DNA of 53,775 nt from Actinomycetes bacterium (lineage in GTDB: Bacteria; Actinomycetota; Actinomycetes; JAHEKZ01), in assembly GCA_027118455.1 (NCBI GenBank), contig JAJAYZ010000035.1, positions 1-53,775 on the forward strand. Reading direction: 5' to 3'. The notes beneath the pieces are model-generated. The model was not told where the DNA came from and made no database searches. It worked only from the letters and a program-made list of their open reading frames with translations. The position numbers and the translations under genes were made by a program. Each line of letters begins with the position of its first letter. Within the stretch, counting starts at the first letter, position 1. This document shows positions 39,992 to 48,532 of the stretch, piece by piece.

Positions 39992-41838
39992 CAGCTGCGC
40001 TTCTCATGGTGCTGGTCCCCGCGGTTGCCGCGTTGCTGGGGCTGCTTCTGGGCGGAATGTCGCGGCCCTTGGCAGCTGCGATTGCGGTGGGTGGCACGGC
40101 GTCGGCACTTGGTGTCGCGCTCTACCTGGCACTGCTTGAGCCGTGGGCGGAACCGCTGATCGGGACCGGTTTTGGCGAAGGCACTTTGCCACTCGGGGCG
40201 ACTGTTGTCGACGGCCTCGCCAGCACTGTTGCACTGATGGTCTGCTTCGTTTCGTTGCTCGTGCAGATCTACTCAATCGGCTACATGCGCGAAGAGCCGC
40301 GGTACTCCAGCTATGCGGCCTTCATCTCACTTTTTACGGCGGCGATGCTGGCCGTCGTCGTGGCCGGTGACCTGCTCTTGTTGGTCATCGGCTGGGAGGT
40401 CATGGGCCTCTGCTCCTACTTGCTGATCGGTCAGCGCTGGGAGCAGGAGGAGGCCAGGCGAGCGGCGGTCAAGGCCTTCCTCGTCACCAAGATCGGTGAT
40501 ATCGGGTTCATCATCGGAATCGTTGTCTTGATCGGGGCGACGGCAACGACGCTACTGCCTGATGCTGTCCGAGCCGCTGCCGACGATCCGACCGTCGCGA
40601 CCGTGGCCTCGGGGCTGATCTTGCTCGGGGTTCTGGGTAAGTCTGCGCAGTTCCCACTTCATGCCTGGCTGCCGGATGCGATGGCAGGTCCTTCGCCGGT
40701 CAGTGCGCTCATCCACGCGGCCACGATGGTTGCGGCTGGCGTCTACGTGGTGGCCCGGCTCTACCCGATGTACCTGGCGGCACCAGCGATTCTCACGGCG
40801 ATGGCGGTGATCGCCTGCGTCACGATGCTCGGCGCTGCGGTGATCGCGGTCGTTCAGGACGACCTGAAGCGAGTTTTGGCCTGGTCGACGGTGAGCCAGC
40901 TTGCCTACATGGTGGCGGCGCTCGCGCTCGGTGCCCGGGATGCCGCCATCTTCCACATGCTCTCGCATGCCTTCTCCAAGGCGTTGCTCTTCCTTGCCGC
41001 AGGGGCGGTGATCCATGCCGTAGGTAGCGGCGCGCTGCGTGAGTTGGGTGGGCTCCGCCGGTCGATGCCGGTCACCTTCATCACTATGACGATTGGTCTG
41101 CTGGCCCTGGTCGGCGTTTTCCCGCTCGCCGGGTTCTTCAGCAAAGAGTCCGTGCTGGTTGCAGCCGAACACGCGGCACACGGTGATGCGGAAGTCGCCT
41201 CGTGGGTGGGCTGGACGGTTCTGGTGGTTTCCATCCTCACCATCGCGGTGACTGCCGCATATGCGCAGCGACTGTGGCTGTTGACCTGGTCTGGCCCACG
41301 GCGAGACTCCAGCTCTGGCGTTCGAGAGGTGCCGGCAGTGATGTTCGTACCCCTCGTGGTGCTGGTGGTTCCTGCCGTCGTCTTCGGGTTCAGCGCTCTT
41401 GAGCGTGCTTGGCTTCCGACCTGGATTCAGGCCACCGTGACGGAGCCGCTCGGGACGGCTGAGGCATTGAGACCCGAAGTCGCGACCGTCGTGCTGTCGG
41501 TAGTCGCGGTCATCGTCGGTGCCGGCGCCGCCCTGGTCTTCCGTCACCGCGAGACGTTCGCGCGTGGTCGCGCTGGCTCTTTTGTGGCTGCAGGGTTTGG
41601 CTTTGATGCGGTCTACCAAGGGTTGGTCGTCCGTCCGTTCCTCGTCGTTGTCGGTTGGGTGACCGCCTTTGACCGATCAGCGATTCAGCGGTCGGTCTCG
41701 GGGGTCGGCGTTGGAACGTTGAGGGCCGGCTCGTTGCTGCAGCGCCCCTATCGCGGGGACGTGCAGCGCTACGTCTCAAGCGCTGTGACCGCAGTGGTTG
41801 TCGCCATCGTCGTCATGCTGGTGGCGATAGCCACATGA
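39988..41838 (+). CDS. nuoL2: Complex I-like proton-pumping subunit L, second copy
   Basis: Antiporter-like subunit of 616 aa with pumping charges preserved: Glu in LVIGWEVMGLCSYLLIG, Lys in GKSAQFPLHAWLPDAMAGPS and Lys in PLAGFFSKESVLVAAE. The C-terminal region reaches the lateral helix and final helix (TAVVVAIVVMLVAIAT). It has ATGA overlaps with nuoK2 and nuoM2. Retention of these charges indicates a working proton pump. Confidence 0.94.
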   Translation: MTAALLMVLVPAVAALLGLLLGGMSRPLAAAIAVGGTASALGVALYLALLEPWAEPLIGTGFGEGTLPLGATVVDGLASTVALMVCFVSLLVQIYSIGYMREEPRYSSYAAFISLFTAAMLAVVVAGDLLLLVIGWEVMGLCSYLLIGQRWEQEEARRAAVKAFLVTKIGDIGFIIGIVVLIGATATTLLPDAVRAAADDPTVATVASGLILLGVLGKSAQFPLHAWLPDAMAGPSPVSALIHAATMVAAGVYVVARLYPMYLAAPAILTAMAVIACVTMLGAAVIAVVQDDLKRVLAWSTVSQLAYMVAALALGARDAAIFHMLSHAFSKALLFLAAGAVIHAVGSGALRELGGLRRSMPVTFITMTIGLLALVGVFPLAGFFSKESVLVAAEHAAHGDAEVASWVGWTVLVVSILTIAVTAAYAQRLWLLTWSGPRRDSSSGVREVPAVMFVPLVVLVVPAVVFGFSALERAWLPTWIQATVTEPLGTAEALRPEVATVVLSVVAVIVGAGAALVFRHRETFARGRAGSFVAAGFGFDAVYQGLVVRPFLVVVGWVTAFDRSAIQRSVSGVGVGTLRAGSLLQRPYRGDVQRYVSSAVTAVVVAIVVMLVAIAT

Positions 41839-43343
41839 CCTCGTCGTGGTTGCTGCCTGCTCTTCTCGTTGTCCCCCTTCTGGGTGCCTTGGCGATGCTG
41901 CTTGCCGGACGTGGCGCTGAGCGTTGGGCCACATGGTTCGGGGTTGGTGTGCAGTCGGCTGGCCTTCTGCTGACGCTCCTGGTCATGGCGCAGTTCAGCC
42001 AGACACAGTCCGGCTCCATGCAGATGGTTGTCGAGCACAGCTGGATCCCCGAGCTTCTCGTCGACTTCCGAATTGGCGTCGATGGCATCTCGCTGCCGTT
42101 GGTAGTCTTGACCTCGCTGCTGGGGTGGTGTGCGGCGGTATACGCGGTGCGGCGTGTCGCCGAGCCAGGGCGAGCTCGCGCATTCGTCGGTCTGCTTCTA
42201 CTGCTGCAGGTCGGGATGCTCGGCACCTTCATGGCGCTTGACCTCATTCTCTTCTTCCTCTTCTTCGAGGTAGTACTCGCGCCTATGTGGTTCCTTATTG
42301 CTTTTTGGGGAAGCGGCGAGCGCCGCCGCTCGGCTAACACCTTCATCCTCTACACCGTGCTCGGATCGGTCGTCATGCTGCTGGGCTTCCTCGTCGTCAT
42401 CGTCGAGACCGGGTCAGCCGACATGGTTGCGCTTGCGAACGGCTTGGGTGCGCAGATGTCGACAAGCGCACAGCTGACCGCCGCTCTGCTGATCCTGGGT
42501 GGCCTCGCTGTGAAGACGCCGATGTGGCCACTGCACACCTGGCTTCCGGACGCCCACACTGCGGCGCCAACGGTTGGTTCGGTGCTTCTGGCGGGGGTGC
42601 TGCTGAAGATGGGTACATACGGGATGGTGCGCATCGTCGTCCCGACCCTTCCGGATGCAATGGTGAGCATCGCTCCCTATCTCGCGGCGTTTGCTGTTAT
42701 CGGGATTCTCTATGGTGCCCTGGCAAGCTACGGGCAGGACGACCTGAAGCGCGTGATCGCGTTCTCATCAGTGGGGCACATGGGTTTTGTGCTCCTCGGT
42801 ATCTCGACCCTTTCGGTCGTTGGCATCAACGCTGCTCTCTTCGGCAACATCGCCCACGGACTGATCACCGGCCTGTTGTTCTTCGTTGTGGGGGGTATCA
42901 AGCAGCGAACCGGCAGTACTGCCTTTGCCGACCTTCCTCGTTCTTTGTATGCCTCCGCGCCCCGACTGGGATTCCTCCTAGGCTTTGCGGCGGTAGCTAG
43001 CCTCGGGATGCCCGGCCTTGCTGGCTTCTGGGGAGAGTTCCTCGCGCTCGTTGGCGCGTACCACCCACTCGTGCCGGAACGGTTGTTCTATCGAGTCTTG
43101 CTCGTGCTGGCTGCTATGGGCATGGTGCTGGCAGCTGCGTACTTCCTCAAGGTGCTGAGGCGCGTTGGTCAGGGTCCGGCGCCCGAGACACTGCTGGACG
43201 ACGTTGCCACTGACGAATGGCTGTCCTGGACCCCGCTTGTTGCGCTCATCGTGATCCTTGGTGTCGCGCCCTTCCTGCTCTTGCAGGTCACCGAACCGGC
43301 GGTCCGCGTCGTGGTGGAGTCGGTAGCAGGTGCGCTGCCATGA
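41835..43343 (+). CDS. nuoM2: Complex I-like proton-pumping subunit M, second copy
   Basis: Antiporter-like subunit of 502 aa. The key residues are Glu in FFLFFEVVLAPMWFLIAF, Lys in AVKTPMWPLHTWLPDAHTAA and Glu in LAGFWGEFLALVGAY. It shares four bases with nuoL2 and four with nuoN2. The sequence is clearly distinct from NuoM1, so the second operon is an old paralogue rather than a recent duplication. Confidence 0.94.
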   Translation: MTSSWLLPALLVVPLLGALAMLLAGRGAERWATWFGVGVQSAGLLLTLLVMAQFSQTQSGSMQMVVEHSWIPELLVDFRIGVDGISLPLVVLTSLLGWCAAVYAVRRVAEPGRARAFVGLLLLLQVGMLGTFMALDLILFFLFFEVVLAPMWFLIAFWGSGERRRSANTFILYTVLGSVVMLLGFLVVIVETGSADMVALANGLGAQMSTSAQLTAALLILGGLAVKTPMWPLHTWLPDAHTAAPTVGSVLLAGVLLKMGTYGMVRIVVPTLPDAMVSIAPYLAAFAVIGILYGALASYGQDDLKRVIAFSSVGHMGFVLLGISTLSVVGINAALFGNIAHGLITGLLFFVVGGIKQRTGSTAFADLPRSLYASAPRLGFLLGFAAVASLGMPGLAGFWGEFLALVGAYHPLVPERLFYRVLLVLAAMGMVLAAAYFLKVLRRVGQGPAPETLLDDVATDEWLSWTPLVALIVILGVAPFLLLQVTEPAVRVVVESVAGALP

Positions 43344-44803
43344 CCATCCAGTCGATCGACCTCCTGACACTGTCCCCAACTCTGGTTGTTGCGGTCGGCG
43401 CTCTCCTGGCGCTGGTGGCCGAGCTGGTCACCGGGCGGGGTCAGGTTGCCCTTGGTGTCGGCCTGACTGCATTGGTGGTGGCCACGCCTCTCGCGGTTCT
43501 GGCAAGTGGCGAACAGACCCTCTGCAATGGCGCCGACGCAGCCTGCGCCTACGTAGTCTCCCCTCTGGCGGTCGCGCTGCAGTTGATCGTGCTGGTGAGC
43601 ACCGCTGTTGTGCTGCTGATGGCTTCGGGAGATGTGTCCGACGGAACCATTCCAGGCGGAGAGTTCGTCTTTCTCATTCTCTGTTCGGCGTCTGGCGCAG
43701 TTCTGGTTCCAGCAACCACCGACCTGGTGACCCTGATCGTGGCACTCGAGGTGGTGTCCCTGCCCACCTTTGCGCTCGTCGCACTGAGGCGGGGCGAACC
43801 GCGGGCGGCCGAGGCAGCGCTGAAGGCGTTCATCTTCTCGATCGTCTCCGTTGCCGTGTCGCTCTACGGGATATCACTGTTGTACGGAACGACGGGTGTC
43901 GTCTCGTTCGAGCAACTGGCCGCTGCTGCAACTCTCACCGATCCCACTCCGTTGGGCACCGCTGGACTGGTCATGGTGCTGGCCGTGATCGGCTTCAAGA
44001 TTGCGGCGGTGCCCTTCCACGCGTGGGCGCCCGATACCTACCAGGGTGCGACAGCTCCTGTTGCCGCATACCTTTCGGTGGTCTCCAAGACCGCGGGGTT
44101 TGCGGCGCTCCTGCTCGTTACCTGGACCTTCGCAGGGTGGAGTGAGGTCTGGGCTCCGGTCGTCGGCGTTTTGGCCGGGCTGACGATGCTCATCGGCAAC
44201 GCAGTGGCCCTGAAGCAGCGGCACGCGGTACGGCTACTGGCCTGGTCGTCGATTGCTCAGGCCGGCTACATCCTGGTGCCGCTTGGAGCTGTGACCAGCT
44301 CGGTCGTGTGGGGTCCAGAAGTCACCGATGCCGTCATCGGATACTTAGTTGCTTATGCGGCCATGAACCTGGGCGCCTTTGCGGTTGTCTCGGTGGTGGC
44401 CAGGCGAGACGGTGCCGAGTCGCTTGCTGACTACCGAGGGCTAGCGTGGCGCAGCCCATGGCTGGCTGTTTCGCTCGCCTTCTTCCTCGCGAGCCTCGCC
44501 GGTCTGCCACCTGGGTTGATCGGCCTGCTGGTGAAGGTTCGGGTGCTGGTCGTCCCGGTCGATGCCGGGCTGTGGTGGCTCGCGGTCGTCATGGCTGTTG
44601 CTACGGTCATCGGCTTGGCCTACTACCTGGTGTGGGCCGCGCTGCTCTTCGCGCGTTCGGAGACTGCCGACGACGAGGGCCTGACGCACCGACTGGCGGT
44701 TAGGTCGTGGACCTCGACGGTCGCCGTCGCCGTTTGTGTGGCCCTGACCGTGGCTTTCTCGCTCGCTCCATCACTGGCTCTCGGCCTGGTCGACCGACTC
44801 TGA
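43340..44803 (+). CDS. nuoN2: Complex I-like proton-pumping subunit N, second copy
   Basis: Antiporter-like subunit of 487 aa from ATG 43340, which overlaps the nuoM2 stop. Evidence: IVALEVVSLPTFALVALRRG, FKIAAVPFHAWAPDTYQGA and GLPPGLIGLLVKVRVLVVP, which keeps the C-terminal lysine. It is the last gene of the reduced operon and ends 43 bases before htpX, with no clear terminator, so read-through is possible. Confidence 0.93.
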   Translation: MTIQSIDLLTLSPTLVVAVGALLALVAELVTGRGQVALGVGLTALVVATPLAVLASGEQTLCNGADAACAYVVSPLAVALQLIVLVSTAVVLLMASGDVSDGTIPGGEFVFLILCSASGAVLVPATTDLVTLIVALEVVSLPTFALVALRRGEPRAAEAALKAFIFSIVSVAVSLYGISLLYGTTGVVSFEQLAAAATLTDPTPLGTAGLVMVLAVIGFKIAAVPFHAWAPDTYQGATAPVAAYLSVVSKTAGFAALLLVTWTFAGWSEVWAPVVGVLAGLTMLIGNAVALKQRHAVRLLAWSSIAQAGYILVPLGAVTSSVVWGPEVTDAVIGYLVAYAAMNLGAFAVVSVVARRDGAESLADYRGLAWRSPWLAVSLAFFLASLAGLPPGLIGLLVKVRVLVVPVDAGLWWLAVVMAVATVIGLAYYLVWAALLFARSETADDEGLTHRLAVRSWTSTVAVAVCVALTVAFSLAPSLALGLVDRL

Positions 44804-44846
44804 CATCCACAGGTGTTTCTCAGCCGCAGATGGTATGAGTGGAGTC

Positions 44847-45701
44847 ATGAACCGCTACTTCAACGGAGTCAAGACCGCCTTCCTCTTGGCACTGATGGCC
44901 GCCGTCATCATGCTGATCGGCCTATGGCTCGGCGGTACCCAGGGTTTGGTCATCGCCTTCGTCATCGCGCTCGGAATGAACGCATTCTCGTACTGGAACA
45001 GTGGCTCGCTCGCGATTCGCGCGATGAAGGCCCGCCCGGTGACCGAAGCCGAGCAGCCAACGATGTACCGGATCGTGCAGAACCTCGCCATGCAGCAGGG
45101 CGAGCCGATGCCCCAGCTCTACCTGTCACCAACGATGGCGCCCAATGCGTTCGCCACCGGTCGCAACCCGCAGAACGCCAAGGTCTGTTGTACCGAAGGC
45201 ATCCTGCAACTACTCGACGAACGTGAGCTGCGGGGCGTCCTGGCCCACGAACTCGCCCACGTCTACAACCGAGACATTCTCATCGCATCGGTTGCCGCGA
45301 CCATGGCCGCAGTGATCATGTTCGTTGCACAGTTTGCCTGGTTGCTGCCGATCGGGGGCGACCGCGACCGGGGGAACATCATCGGCTCGCTGGCGTTGAT
45401 GATTCTCGGGCCGATTGCGGCGTCACTGATCCAGTTCGCGATCAGCAGGTCGCGCGAGTACCAGGCCGACCAGTCAGGGGCTGAGTACACCGGCGACCCC
45501 ATGGCACTGGCTTCTGCGCTTCGAAAGCTTGAGCAAGGGACGCAGGCTGCGCCGCTGCGTCCGGAACCGGAGCTGGAGACGGCCAGCGCGCTGATGATCG
45601 CCAACCCGTTCCGGGCCAGTGGCATGACCAAGCTCTTCTCGACGCACCCACCGACCGCCGACCGCGTCGCGCGTCTGGAAGAGATGGCCGGCTACCGGTG
45701 A
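44847..45701 (+). CDS. htpX: Membrane zinc metalloprotease HtpX
   Basis: M48-family membrane protease (284 aa) involved in quality control of membrane proteins. The zinc site HELAH is at residues 134-138, with the third ligand region YQADQSGAEYTGDP further on. It has two N-terminal and two central membrane segments. ATG 44847 gives the family-like start MNRYFNGVKTAFLL; an ATG four codons earlier (44835) is possible. In mycobacteria htpX is next to grcC1 and menJ, so its presence beside nuo2 fits the same neighbourhood. The next 50 bases hold a regulated promoter. Confidence 0.93.
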   Translation: MNRYFNGVKTAFLLALMAAVIMLIGLWLGGTQGLVIAFVIALGMNAFSYWNSGSLAIRAMKARPVTEAEQPTMYRIVQNLAMQQGEPMPQLYLSPTMAPNAFATGRNPQNAKVCCTEGILQLLDERELRGVLAHELAHVYNRDILIASVAATMAAVIMFVAQFAWLLPIGGDRDRGNIIGSLALMILGPIAASLIQFAISRSREYQADQSGAEYTGDPMALASALRKLEQGTQAAPLRPEPELETASALMIANPFRASGMTKLFSTHPPTADRVARLEEMAGYR

Positions 45702-45747
45702 TTGACTAACTGATCAGTCAGTCAGTAACATCGGAAGACTGATCAGT
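45702..45747 (+). promoter_or_regulatory. Promoter with twin palindromic operators, TetR-type pattern
   Basis: TTGACT (45702-45707), 18 bases, TAACAT (45726-45731) form a good promoter for the oxidoreductase at 45758. The perfect palindrome ACTGATCAGT occurs twice: at 45709-45718 inside the spacer, where an imperfect dyad covers 45702-45725, and at 45738-45747 just before the ribosome-binding site. The centres are 29 bases apart, about three helical turns. This is the layout of a repressor-controlled promoter, probably TetR-like. No regulator gene is adjacent. Confidence 0.7.
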
Positions 45748-45757
45748 GGAGGTCTTC

Positions 45758-47350
45758 ATGGCTCAGCGGTATGACGCCGTCGTCATCGGTGGAGGACACA
45801 ACGGGCTCGTAGCAGCCGCGTACCTCGCGAAGTACGGTAAGCGGGTGGTCGTGCTCGAGGCCCGTCACAAGACAGGTGGTGCAGCCGATACCAGCCAGCC
45901 ATGGCCGGAGGCTCCCGAGTTCAAGGTGACGACCCTGTCGTACACGATGAGCCTGATGCCGGAGTACATCCTCGGAGACCTTCAGCTGGCCAAGTACGGC
46001 TACAAGATCAACCCACTCGGTCTCGGCTACCTACCGACGCCCGACGGTCGATCTCTGATCAGCGACGGTCCCCGCCAGTACGACTCGTTCGCCCAGTTCT
46101 CCAAGAAGGACGCCGACGCTTACGGCCCGTACTTCGAGTGGATCGGCCGGATCGCCGGCATCTTGCACCCGTTGCTCGACAAGACCCCGCCGCACGTTGG
46201 CTCCAAGAAGATCGGCGACATCAAGGATCTCGGGCAGCTGGCCTGGACGCTCCGCAAGCAGATCGACGAGCGCACCGTTGCCGACATCACCAGGCTCTTC
46301 ACGATGAGCGCTGCTGACCTGCTCGACCGCTGGTTCGAGAACCCGGTGGTGCTCGGATCGCTGGCCGTGAACGGGATCATTGGTACCTGGGCCGGCCCGA
46401 TGAGCCCAGGAACCGCCTACGTCCTGATGCACCACTCGGTCGGCGAAGAAGCCGAGGGCAAGGTGTCGTCCTGGGGGATGCCCGAGGGCGGTATGGGTGC
46501 GGTCGCCGACGCCTGCCGGATGGCTGCAGAGTCTTTCGGCGCGGAGATCCGGGTGAACTCCCCGGTCAGCCAGGTCACCATCAGGGATGGCCGGGCCACC
46601 GGCGTTGTGCTGGACGACGGTGAGGAGATCTCTGCCGACCTGGTGGTCACGACCTGCCACCCACAGATCACGTTCTTGAACCAGATCGAACGCCACCACC
46701 TGCCGGACGACTTCGTTCACGACATCGAGCGCTGGCGATCCCGGTCGGGGACGGTGAAGATCAACCTTGCCCTTGACCGGCTTCCGGAGTTCACCGCCGA
46801 CCCAGGGTTCGACAAGGACATCCATGGCGGCGCCATCTTCATGATGGACGACCTCGAGTACCTCGAGACCGCGTTCCAGGAGGCCAGGGCAGGGAAGCCG
46901 GCAACGCTTCCGTTCTCCGACACCGAGATCCCGACGGTGTTCGACCGAACCCTTGCCCCTGAGGGCAAGCACATCATGTCGATGTTCACCCAGTGGGTCC
47001 CCGAGTCATGGAGCAAGGAACCCCACGACGACGAGCTCAAGGCCTACGCCAACCGTCTCTACGACCGCTTCGACGCGGTGGCCCCTGGCTTCAAGGACTC
47101 GATCCTGCACGAGCAGATCATCGGCCCACATGAGATGGAGCGAGACTTCGGCCTGATCGGTGGCAACATCTTCCACGGCGAGCTCACCGTCGACCAGCTC
47201 TTCCACATGCGCCCAGCCGTTGGGTACGCCGACTACCGAACTCCGATCAGGGGGCTGTACCAAGGCTCGAGCGCCACCCATGCTGGGGGCGGCGTCACAG
47301 GGATGCCGGGCCACCACGTGGTGCGCGAAATCAGGCGCGACAAAGCCTGA
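45758..47350 (+). CDS. PYROXD2/phytoene-desaturase-like FAD oxidoreductase
   Basis: FAD-dependent oxidoreductase of 530 aa. Start is ATG 45758, with GGAGG five bases upstream; a GTG 12 bases earlier would overlap the operator. The N-terminal FAD motif AVVIGGGHNGLVAAAYLAKY and VLEARHKTGGAA place it in the CrtI-like amine-oxidase superfamily, and the C-terminal YQGSSATHAGGGVTGMPGHH is typical of the PYROXD2 branch. No carotenoid genes are nearby, so desaturation of phytoene is not supported; the substrate is unknown. The dedicated two-operator promoter suggests induction by a specific ligand. It converges on yajQ. Confidence 0.85.
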   Translation: MAQRYDAVVIGGGHNGLVAAAYLAKYGKRVVVLEARHKTGGAADTSQPWPEAPEFKVTTLSYTMSLMPEYILGDLQLAKYGYKINPLGLGYLPTPDGRSLISDGPRQYDSFAQFSKKDADAYGPYFEWIGRIAGILHPLLDKTPPHVGSKKIGDIKDLGQLAWTLRKQIDERTVADITRLFTMSAADLLDRWFENPVVLGSLAVNGIIGTWAGPMSPGTAYVLMHHSVGEEAEGKVSSWGMPEGGMGAVADACRMAAESFGAEIRVNSPVSQVTIRDGRATGVVLDDGEEISADLVVTTCHPQITFLNQIERHHLPDDFVHDIERWRSRSGTVKINLALDRLPEFTADPGFDKDIHGGAIFMMDDLEYLETAFQEARAGKPATLPFSDTEIPTVFDRTLAPEGKHIMSMFTQWVPESWSKEPHDDELKAYANRLYDRFDAVAPGFKDSILHEQIIGPHEMERDFGLIGGNIFHGELTVDQLFHMRPAVGYADYRTPIRGLYQGSSATHAGGGVTGMPGHHVVREIRRDKA

Positions 47351-47370
47351 CCCACCCCACCCACCCAATC

Positions 47371-47410
47371 GGGGCCATGTCACACCGGTTCGGTCATTTC
47401 GAACCGGTGT
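47371..47410. repeat. REP-like hairpin unit between convergent genes, third copy
   Basis: This unit shares GGGGCCATG-CACACCGGTTCG and the loop GTCATTT with the right-hand unit at 10381-10418 (reverse strand). Here the hairpin is an 11-bp perfect stem, ACACCGGTTCG (47382-47392) with CGAACCGGTGT (47400-47410), around a 7-base loop. It lies in the 87-base gap between the converging PYROXD2-like gene and yajQ, the same kind of position as the pair after menG. It could act as a bidirectional terminator. Confidence 0.75.
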
Positions 47411-47437
47411 CACACGCTGGGACGCAGCAGTGAACCG

Positions 47438-47932
47438 CTACCGATAGTTGACGTACTGCAGCGCCACCTCAAGGTCCTTGCCGTCGAGCAGCCGCTGGAC
47501 GACTTGAAGGTCGTCGCGGCTCTTGCTCGTCACCCGGAGCTCGTCACCCTGGATCTGGGCCTTGATGCCCTTGGGGCCCTCATCGCGGATGATCTTGCCG
47601 ATCTTCTTGGCGTTCTCTTGGCTGATGCCCTGGGAGAGCGTCCCGCTGATCTTGTACTCCTTGCCCGATACGGCGGGGTCGCCGGCGTCGAGGTGCTTCA
47701 GCGACACCTTGCGCTTGACCAGCTTGTCCTTGAATACGTCGATGGCGGCCTTGACTCGCTCCTCGGAGTTGGCCCTGACCTCGATCCCCATCTCGCCCTG
47801 CCACTCGATGGACGCGCCGGTGCCTTTGAAATCGTAGCGCTGGCTCAGCTCTTTGACCGTCTGGTTCAACGCGTTGTCGATCTCCTGACGGTCGACCTTG
47901 CTGACGATGTCGAACGAGGACTCCGAGGCCAT
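47438..47932 (-). CDS. yajQ: YajQ family nucleotide-binding protein
   Basis: A 164-aa cytoplasmic protein, the normal YajQ length. It has the family N-terminus [29 protein letters not shown], and [20 protein letters not shown]. YajQ homologues bind nucleotides, including cyclic di-GMP in some bacteria; the role in actinobacteria is unclear. GGAAGGAA lies five bases before the ATG. It is divergent from tRNA-Tyr. Confidence 0.93.
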   Translation of the reverse strand: MASESSFDIVSKVDRQEIDNALNQTVKELSQRYDFKGTGASIEWQGEMGIEVRANSEERVKAAIDVFKDKLVKRKVSLKHLDAGDPAVSGKEYKISGTLSQGISQENAKKIGKIIRDEGPKGIKAQIQGDELRVTSKSRDDLQVVQRLLDGKDLEVALQYVNYR

Positions 47933-47996
47933 GGGGTTCCTTCCGGTCCGGTCTGGGGTACTGAATGGTCAGCGTATGCGCGATGGGTGGCTGCGG

Positions 47997-48002
47997 TATT
48001 GT
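47997..48002 (+). promoter_or_regulatory. -10 element of tRNA-Tyr
   Basis: TATTGT (TANNNT) lies 29 bases upstream of the mature tRNA 5' end. Transcription would start near 48009, leaving a leader of about 23 bases for RNase P to remove. No convincing -35 is seen at 17 bases. Confidence 0.4.
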
Positions 48003-48031
48003 TGTCGTCCGCCGCCCAGCGCGGCAAGCCT

Positions 48032-48113
48032 GGCAGGTTGCCCGAGTGGCCAAAGGGAGCGGACTGTAAATCCGCCGGCTCAGCCTACGTTGGTTCGAAC
48101 CCAACACCTGCCA
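48032..48113 (+). tRNA. tRNA-Tyr (anticodon GTA)
   Basis: An 82-base class II tRNA. Acceptor GGCAGGT (48032-48038) pairs with ACCTGCC (48106-48112), and discriminator A is at 48113. The anticodon loop CTGTAAA is closed by GCGGA/TCCGC; a long variable arm and the T-loop GTTCGAACCC region follow. The 3' CCA is not encoded. Confidence 0.96.
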
Positions 48114-48114
48114 C

Positions 48115-48154
48115 AACGTAAGAACCCCCGACCACGGTCGGGGGTTCTTACGTT
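48115..48154. terminator. Perfect 18-bp stem-loop after tRNA-Tyr
   Basis: AACGTAAGAACCCCCGAC (48115-48132) is perfectly complementary to 48137-48154 around the loop CACG. It begins two bases after the tRNA and contains the stop codon of the decayed minus-strand gene at 48148, so it can terminate both directions. On each strand the right half ends in U-rich TTCTTACGTT, which helps an intrinsic terminator. Confidence 0.85.
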
Positions 48155-48455
48155 CGGCGGCTATTTGCCGCCACGAGCGTCGCCAAGGTGGCCAGTCCCA
48201 CGACTGCCGCCATCAGGCGCCAGCGCCCCTTGGAGCCCCCATGGCGACCCAGGAGCCCGCCGCCGACGGGGACGAGGAGGCGATCCTGCCGAGCCGATCG
48301 ACAGGAGCGAAGCCATCGATCCGACCGAGGCAATGCTGGCTGCCAACCCGATGGACCCGATGGACCCGATGGACCCGATGGAGAGGATGCTGCCTTCGGC
48401 AGGCGATGGACAGGAACGAGTTCGTGAATGCGACGGAGAGCAGGGAGTTCGCCAT
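48148..48455 (-). pseudogene. SIGS-repeat small protein gene with two frameshifts
   Basis: Three overlapping minus-strand frames contain consecutive pieces of one protein of about 100 aa. From ATG 48455: MANSLLSVAFTNSFLSIA. In the next frame: EGSILSIGSIGSIGSIGLAA and SIASVGSMASLLSIGSAGS. In the third: LLVPVGGGLLGRHGG and a C-terminal membrane helix RLMAAVVGLATLATLVAA ending NSRRT. One extra base near 48393-48404 and another near 48274-48283 would account for the breaks. I recall intact Ser-Ile-Gly-Ser repeat proteins of this type in other actinobacteria; their function is unknown. Part of the repeat is the exact 9-bp tandem at 48347-48382. Confidence 0.55.
48347..48382. repeat. Four perfect 9-bp tandem repeats
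   Basis: CCCGATGGA is repeated four times without a mismatch. On the minus strand it encodes Ser-Ile-Gly units of the decayed SIGS-repeat protein. Perfect short repeats such as this expand and contract by slippage. Confidence 0.9.
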
Positions 48456-48532
48456 ACGCGAATAGTGGCCGCCAAGGTGAGGTCGCGATAGTGGCGCGTG
48501 AGGCCGATTTCTCCAGCGGCGTCGGCCCCGTG

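Noticed and set aside
36123..44803. Membrane-bound hydrogenase or Mrp antiporter instead of a complex I variant
   Set aside because: NuoA, NuoB, NuoC and NuoH signatures are present; no hydrogenase large subunit with NiFe ligands and no MnhE/F/G genes are found.
45758..47350. Carotenoid phytoene desaturase CrtI
   Set aside because: No phytoene synthase or other carotenoid gene is nearby, and the sequence ends resemble the PYROXD2 branch.
48347..48382. Possible CRISPR array
   Set aside because: The 9-bp units are contiguous with no spacers and encode Ser-Ile-Gly repeats; there are no cas genes.
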